In this document: positions 4,961 through 7,694 of the stretch, one piece after another | How the letters are laid out: each line of letters opens with the position of its first letter | Position numbering within the stretch: position 1 is the stretch's first letter | NCBI GenBank assembly: GCA_009697495.1 | Contig: SHUN01000124.1 | Coordinates: forward strand, 1 to 7,694 | Length of the DNA stretch: 7,694 bases | Reading direction: 5' to 3' | From: Bryobacterales bacterium | GTDB taxonomy: Bacteria; Acidobacteriota; Terriglobia; Bryobacterales; Bryobacteraceae | Position numbers and translations under genes: made by a program | Notes under the pieces: generated by a model | What the model was told of the DNA's origin: nothing | What the model saw: the letters and a program-made list of their open reading frames with translations, nothing else | The model's database searches: none

Positions 4961-7694
4961 GATGAAGGCCCGCCTCTTAGTTCTCCTCTCGGCAGTGCTT
5001 TGCCTGCCGGCGCAAACACCCATTGACGTTGGTACCGGCAGCAGCTCGCTGGACCCCGTGATTTCGCAGCAGTTCGTGAATGCGTATTTCCGGAACAACT
5101 TCGCGAATCTTGTCTCCACGCCCCCTGTTGGTATCGTCCGCTCCTTTGGATCAACCGGGCTCATTCAGGAATTCAACGATGCCGCGAAAACGTCCGGCGT
5201 CCGTCTGGCGCTGGTTAAGCCCACGACTTCGACGGCCAGCGTGGAAGGTACGTCGAGCGTATTTCAGATCCAGGCGCTGCTGTATGCCCATTACAGCTCG
5301 GTCGGTGTTGGTGCCGCCGGATTTCCAACGATGGATACTGCCACCTGTCCGAACGCCGCGACCGGCAGTTGTTACTGGCAGGCCTTCGACAAGAAGTTCG
5401 CTCTTTTCGCCTATGCCACGGCGCTCGCCAACGGTTCATCCGCCTTTACAACCAAGGATCCCTATTACACGGAATGGCTGAGCAACGGCGGTATCGCCAC
5501 TTATGGACCCGCCACTTCGGCGGAAACCGCCGTGACCTCGCCGGCGGGATCCGTTGCCACCACGCAGTCGTTTGTGAACGGCATCATCTTGAATATCACC
5601 TCCGGGACTCTCAACGGCCGGTTGGTGAGCGTTCGGAATCCGGTCTATTCCCTTTACGCCTCCAACGGCGGGCCCGCCGGATTTCTCGGTCTGCCTACGG
5701 GTCCGGAGCAGCTCGTTGGAACGAAGCGGCGGCAGTCCTTTGAGGGAGGGGCGATTGAATACGAACCGGGCCAGGGCGGCACGCTGCGTCTGCCTGTTAC
5801 CAACGTCAATCTATCGACCTCTGTCACCACGCTCCGGCTGAAGTTGAATGAGACGTTCAGTTTGGAGGCGATTCCGCGCGCGGCTACGGGGGAATCGCTG
5901 CTGGACCGCAGTGTGTCGTGGGTAACAACGAATGGGCGCGTCGTTAGCATCCAATCGGCGGGCCGCTCGGCAACGCTGAAAGCCATCGGCGGCGGCGTGG
6001 CCACCATCACCGCCGTGAGCGAGGGCAAGATTAGCGCGGCGATCGCGGTTTCCGTCCAAGCGCCGTGCTGCCAGATAGGCGAAGGCGCGCCGTCCGCGGC
6101 CACGGCCCAGACGTTTTCCGACGCGGTCACGCGCAACCGGCTGACCGTGCAGCTCCCCACGCCGAGCCCGGTTCGCCGCGTGGCCAGCGGCTACCAGCAG
6201 GAACTTTCCACCACCGCCGGCTTGCGGGTCGTGCTCGCGCTGCCCGATCGCTCGGCTCAGGCATGGATTCTAATGGGTCCGATTCTTACTGTGTTCGAGC
6301 AAGCCGGCGGCGGGGCCGGTCCGCTCGGCTACCCGGCTGGCGATCCCACCGCCACCGGCCGCCAGTTGTTTGAAAACGGCGCTTTGGCCGGCAATCCGGT
6401 GCAGGTTGTTTCCGGCGGCGTTCTCACCCGCTGGGCTTTGCTGAATTATGAGACCGGAGCGATCGGCCCGCCCGTCGCATCGGCATCGGTCTTTGCCACC
6501 TTCGCCGCCTCTGCCGGGATACAGCAACTTTTTCGGGACGGCGCGATCTTTCAGCACCAAACCGGCCTCGTCGCTGGCCGCAGCCTGCTGGTTTCGGGTC
6601 GCATTTTGACCCGTTTTCAGGCTTTAGGCGGCGTAAATGGTCGTTTTGGAGCGCCAAAAGACGACGAGTTCACGCTGAATGGACGCCGCCGGCAGAATTT
6701 TGAGGGCGGCTATATGGAATACACGCCGGGCAACGACACCGTTGACGCCGTCGAAAGCACCCGCAACCCGACCGTTTTCGCCCTGCCATCCTCCGCCGTC
6801 GCCGGTTCCCGCATCCGGCTTGCCGCCGGCGGCTTTCCGGAGAACAGCAGCCTCCGCGTCAGCGTTACGGGCCAGCCGGATTTCCTCGTCCGCGCCGTCA
6901 ACGGGTCGTATTCCTGGGAAGCTTGGATACCCGCCGATTCGCCCACACGCGTTATTACGGTTCGGGCGGTGGTGGCGACCCAGACAACGGTTGCGGCGGA
7001 GACTACTTACAACATTCGCTCGGCTGCCGAATCCCGTCCGCGGCTGACGAAAGTGCGCGGTGACGCCCAGTCCGGCGCTCCGGGAACCCGCCTTCCGATT
7101 CCCTTGCGTGTCAATTTGCGGGATGAAAGCGGGTCTCCGCTAGTCGGGGTCGCCGTCGCCTTTGCCGCTTCGCCCGGCGCCGAAGTCTCGCCCCGGTCGG
7201 CCGCCACCGATAGCAACGGGGAGGCTGAGTCTTTTCTCAGACTTCCCTCCGGCGCGGGTATCGCTTTGGCCACCGCCGAGGCTTCGCGTCAAGTGGTCAC
7301 TTTCACGGCGCTGGTGGCGGGAACGAACATTTCCAATTTTCCGCGACTGCCCTTCGACGGTAATTCGTACGTCGGGTCGGCGGCGGCGATTCTTAAATAC
7401 TTTCATGACCGTGGAGAACTCCCCAATGCCGCGGGCGCGGTGACCCCCGCCGCTCTCGACACCTACCTCCGGAATTTTTGTGTTCTGGATAGCCAAGCCA
7501 ACCAGATTTGCGATGGCTATCTGAGCAATCCAGAAGTACCGAATCTGTGGCGTCTGGTTAATTTTGCCGGTGGCGGACTGGAAGTATTTCCGGTGGCTCC
7601 CGTTGAGCTGTCGATCCGGGAGGCACTCGCCGGGGGTTCGCCCGTTTTGGTGAGTTTGCGGCTTGGCAATGGTTCGGCGGTCGCCGTTGTCGCC
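4959..7694 (+). CDS. Secreted LGFP-repeat, Ig-like and C39-like multidomain protein, 3'-truncated
   Basis: The frame is open for 912 codons to the right edge, so the C-terminus is missing. Residues 1-19 form a signal peptide ending L-P-A-Q. A helical region plus three LGFP-like repeats follows (about 37-271), then a Big_2-like Ig domain (280-367) with V-S-W-V-T-T and G-V-A-T-I-T-A-V. A second helical region plus three LGFP-like repeats comes next (about 384-591), then a beta-rich Ig-like stretch (603-688) and a Big_1/invasin-like domain (694-786) with G-D-A-Q-S-G, V-N-L-R-D-E-S-G-S-P-L and T-D-S-N-G-E-A. The last part (790-912) resembles a C39/papain-like domain with no visible catalytic Cys. 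Paired cysteines (C130/C138, C841/C851) and vicinal C370-C371 fit an exported protein. LGFP repeats are known in cell-wall-associated proteins. A surface or secreted adhesin-like role, perhaps as a substrate of the adjacent machine, is inference. The start could be ATG 4959 or 4962. Confidence 0.85.
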   Translation, partial: MMKARLLVLLSAVLCLPAQTPIDVGTGSSSLDPVISQQFVNAYFRNNFANLVSTPPVGIVRSFGSTGLIQEFNDAAKTSGVRLALVKPTTSTASVEGTSSVFQIQALLYAHYSSVGVGAAGFPTMDTATCPNAATGSCYWQAFDKKFALFAYATALANGSSAFTTKDPYYTEWLSNGGIATYGPATSAETAVTSPAGSVATTQSFVNGIILNITSGTLNGRLVSVRNPVYSLYASNGGPAGFLGLPTGPEQLVGTKRRQSFEGGAIEYEPGQGGTLRLPVTNVNLSTSVTTLRLKLNETFSLEAIPRAATGESLLDRSVSWVTTNGRVVSIQSAGRSATLKAIGGGVATITAVSEGKISAAIAVSVQAPCCQIGEGAPSAATAQTFSDAVTRNRLTVQLPTPSPVRRVASGYQQELSTTAGLRVVLALPDRSAQAWILMGPILTVFEQAGGGAGPLGYPAGDPTATGRQLFENGALAGNPVQVVSGGVLTRWALLNYETGAIGPPVASASVFATFAASAGIQQLFRDGAIFQHQTGLVAGRSLLVSGRILTRFQALGGVNGRFGAPKDDEFTLNGRRRQNFEGGYMEYTPGNDTVDAVESTRNPTVFALPSSAVAGSRIRLAAGGFPENSSLRVSVTGQPDFLVRAVNGSYSWEAWIPADSPTRVITVRAVVATQTTVAAETTYNIRSAAESRPRLTKVRGDAQSGAPGTRLPIPLRVNLRDESGSPLVGVAVAFAASPGAEVSPRSAATDSNGEAESFLRLPSGAGIALATAEASRQVVTFTALVAGTNISNFPRLPFDGNSYVGSAAAILKYFHDRGELPNAAGAVTPAALDTYLRNFCVLDSQANQICDGYLSNPEVPNLWRLVNFAGGGLEVFPVAPVELSIREALAGGSPVLVSLRLGNGSAVAVVA
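5067..5771 (+). repeat. LGFP module A (first copy of an internal duplication)
   Basis: This encodes residues 37-271. A helical lead-in with Q-Q-F-V-N-A-Y-F-R-N and G-V-R-L-A-L-V-K-P comes first. Three LGFP-like units follow, at about 107-154, 169-214 and 227-271. The last is the clearest, with G-F-L-G-L-P then R-R-Q-S-F-E-G-G-A-I-E-Y-E-P-G. Confidence 0.65.
6108..6731 (+). repeat. LGFP module B (second copy of an internal duplication)
   Basis: This encodes residues 384-591. The lead-in has Q-T-F-S-D-A-V-T-R-N and G-L-R-V-V-L-A-L-P, matching module A. LGFP-like units follow at about 442-481 (G-P-L-G-Y-P), 488-534 (degenerate) and 549-591 (G-R-F-G-A-P then R-R-Q-N-F-E-G-G-Y-M-E-Y-T-P-G). Confidence 0.65.

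Noticed and set aside
3896..5164. Long minus-strand open frame of 422 codons opposite the secretin C-terminal half and the start of gene 6
   Set aside because: It lies opposite an unmistakable secretin core, spans two + strand genes and the gap between them, and its product looks like no protein family. It is a by-product of GC-rich codon usage.
5369..5743. Plus-strand 124-codon frame inside gene 6, and similar ones at 5080-5481, 6065-6373, 6679-7047 and 7162-7443
   Set aside because: All are out-of-frame readings of the continuous 4959-7694 frame, which has clear LGFP and Ig-like domains.

Overview
The window is GC-rich, has no RNA genes or mobile elements, and all six supported genes lie on the + strand. 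Five head-to-tail genes (left edge to 4903) form the inner-membrane assembly platform and outer-membrane pore of a type II secretion (T2SS) / type IV pilus-family machine. A sixth, very long gene (4959 to the right edge) encodes a secreted multidomain protein. A two-membrane bacterium is certain from the secretin. The fused PilM/PilN-type protein, the Gly/Met-rich secretin and the large LGFP/Ig-like exported protein suggest an Acidobacteriota member of the Solibacter/Bryobacter kind. That assignment is from memory of such gene sets and is only moderately sure.

Layout: (1) 2-853, the 3' part of a GspL-type protein (PilM-like end, one membrane helix, PilN-like domain). (2) 850-1437, a GspM/PilO-type protein. 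(3) 1437-2174, a GspC/PilP-type protein with an odd Cys-containing C-terminal tail. (4) 2183-2743, an unrecognised exported protein with two 41-residue repeats. (5) 2750-4903, a GspD-type secretin with N0-N3 domains and a long Gly/Met-rich insertion in N3. (6) After a 55-base gap carrying a perfect 18-base palindrome, 4959-7694 is open to the window edge (912 codons). It encodes a signal peptide, two related modules each with about three LGFP-like repeats, a Big_2-like domain between them, further Ig-like domains, and the start of a C39/papain-like domain that seems to lack its catalytic residues.

How they fit together: genes 1-5 overlap or sit within 8 bases of each other and are very probably one operon. 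GspL, GspM and GspC build the inner-membrane platform and the periplasmic link to the GspD pore. The small repeat protein encoded between gspC and gspD shares a T-P-F-G motif with the GspC tail and is a candidate accessory periplasmic part. Gene 6 has a Sec-type signal and surface-type domains, so it could be a substrate of this machine. That is inference from position only. The most unusual points are the internally duplicated LGFP module, the apparent pseudo-peptidase domain, the repeat protein with its shared motif, and the palindrome that overlaps the first start codon of gene 6.
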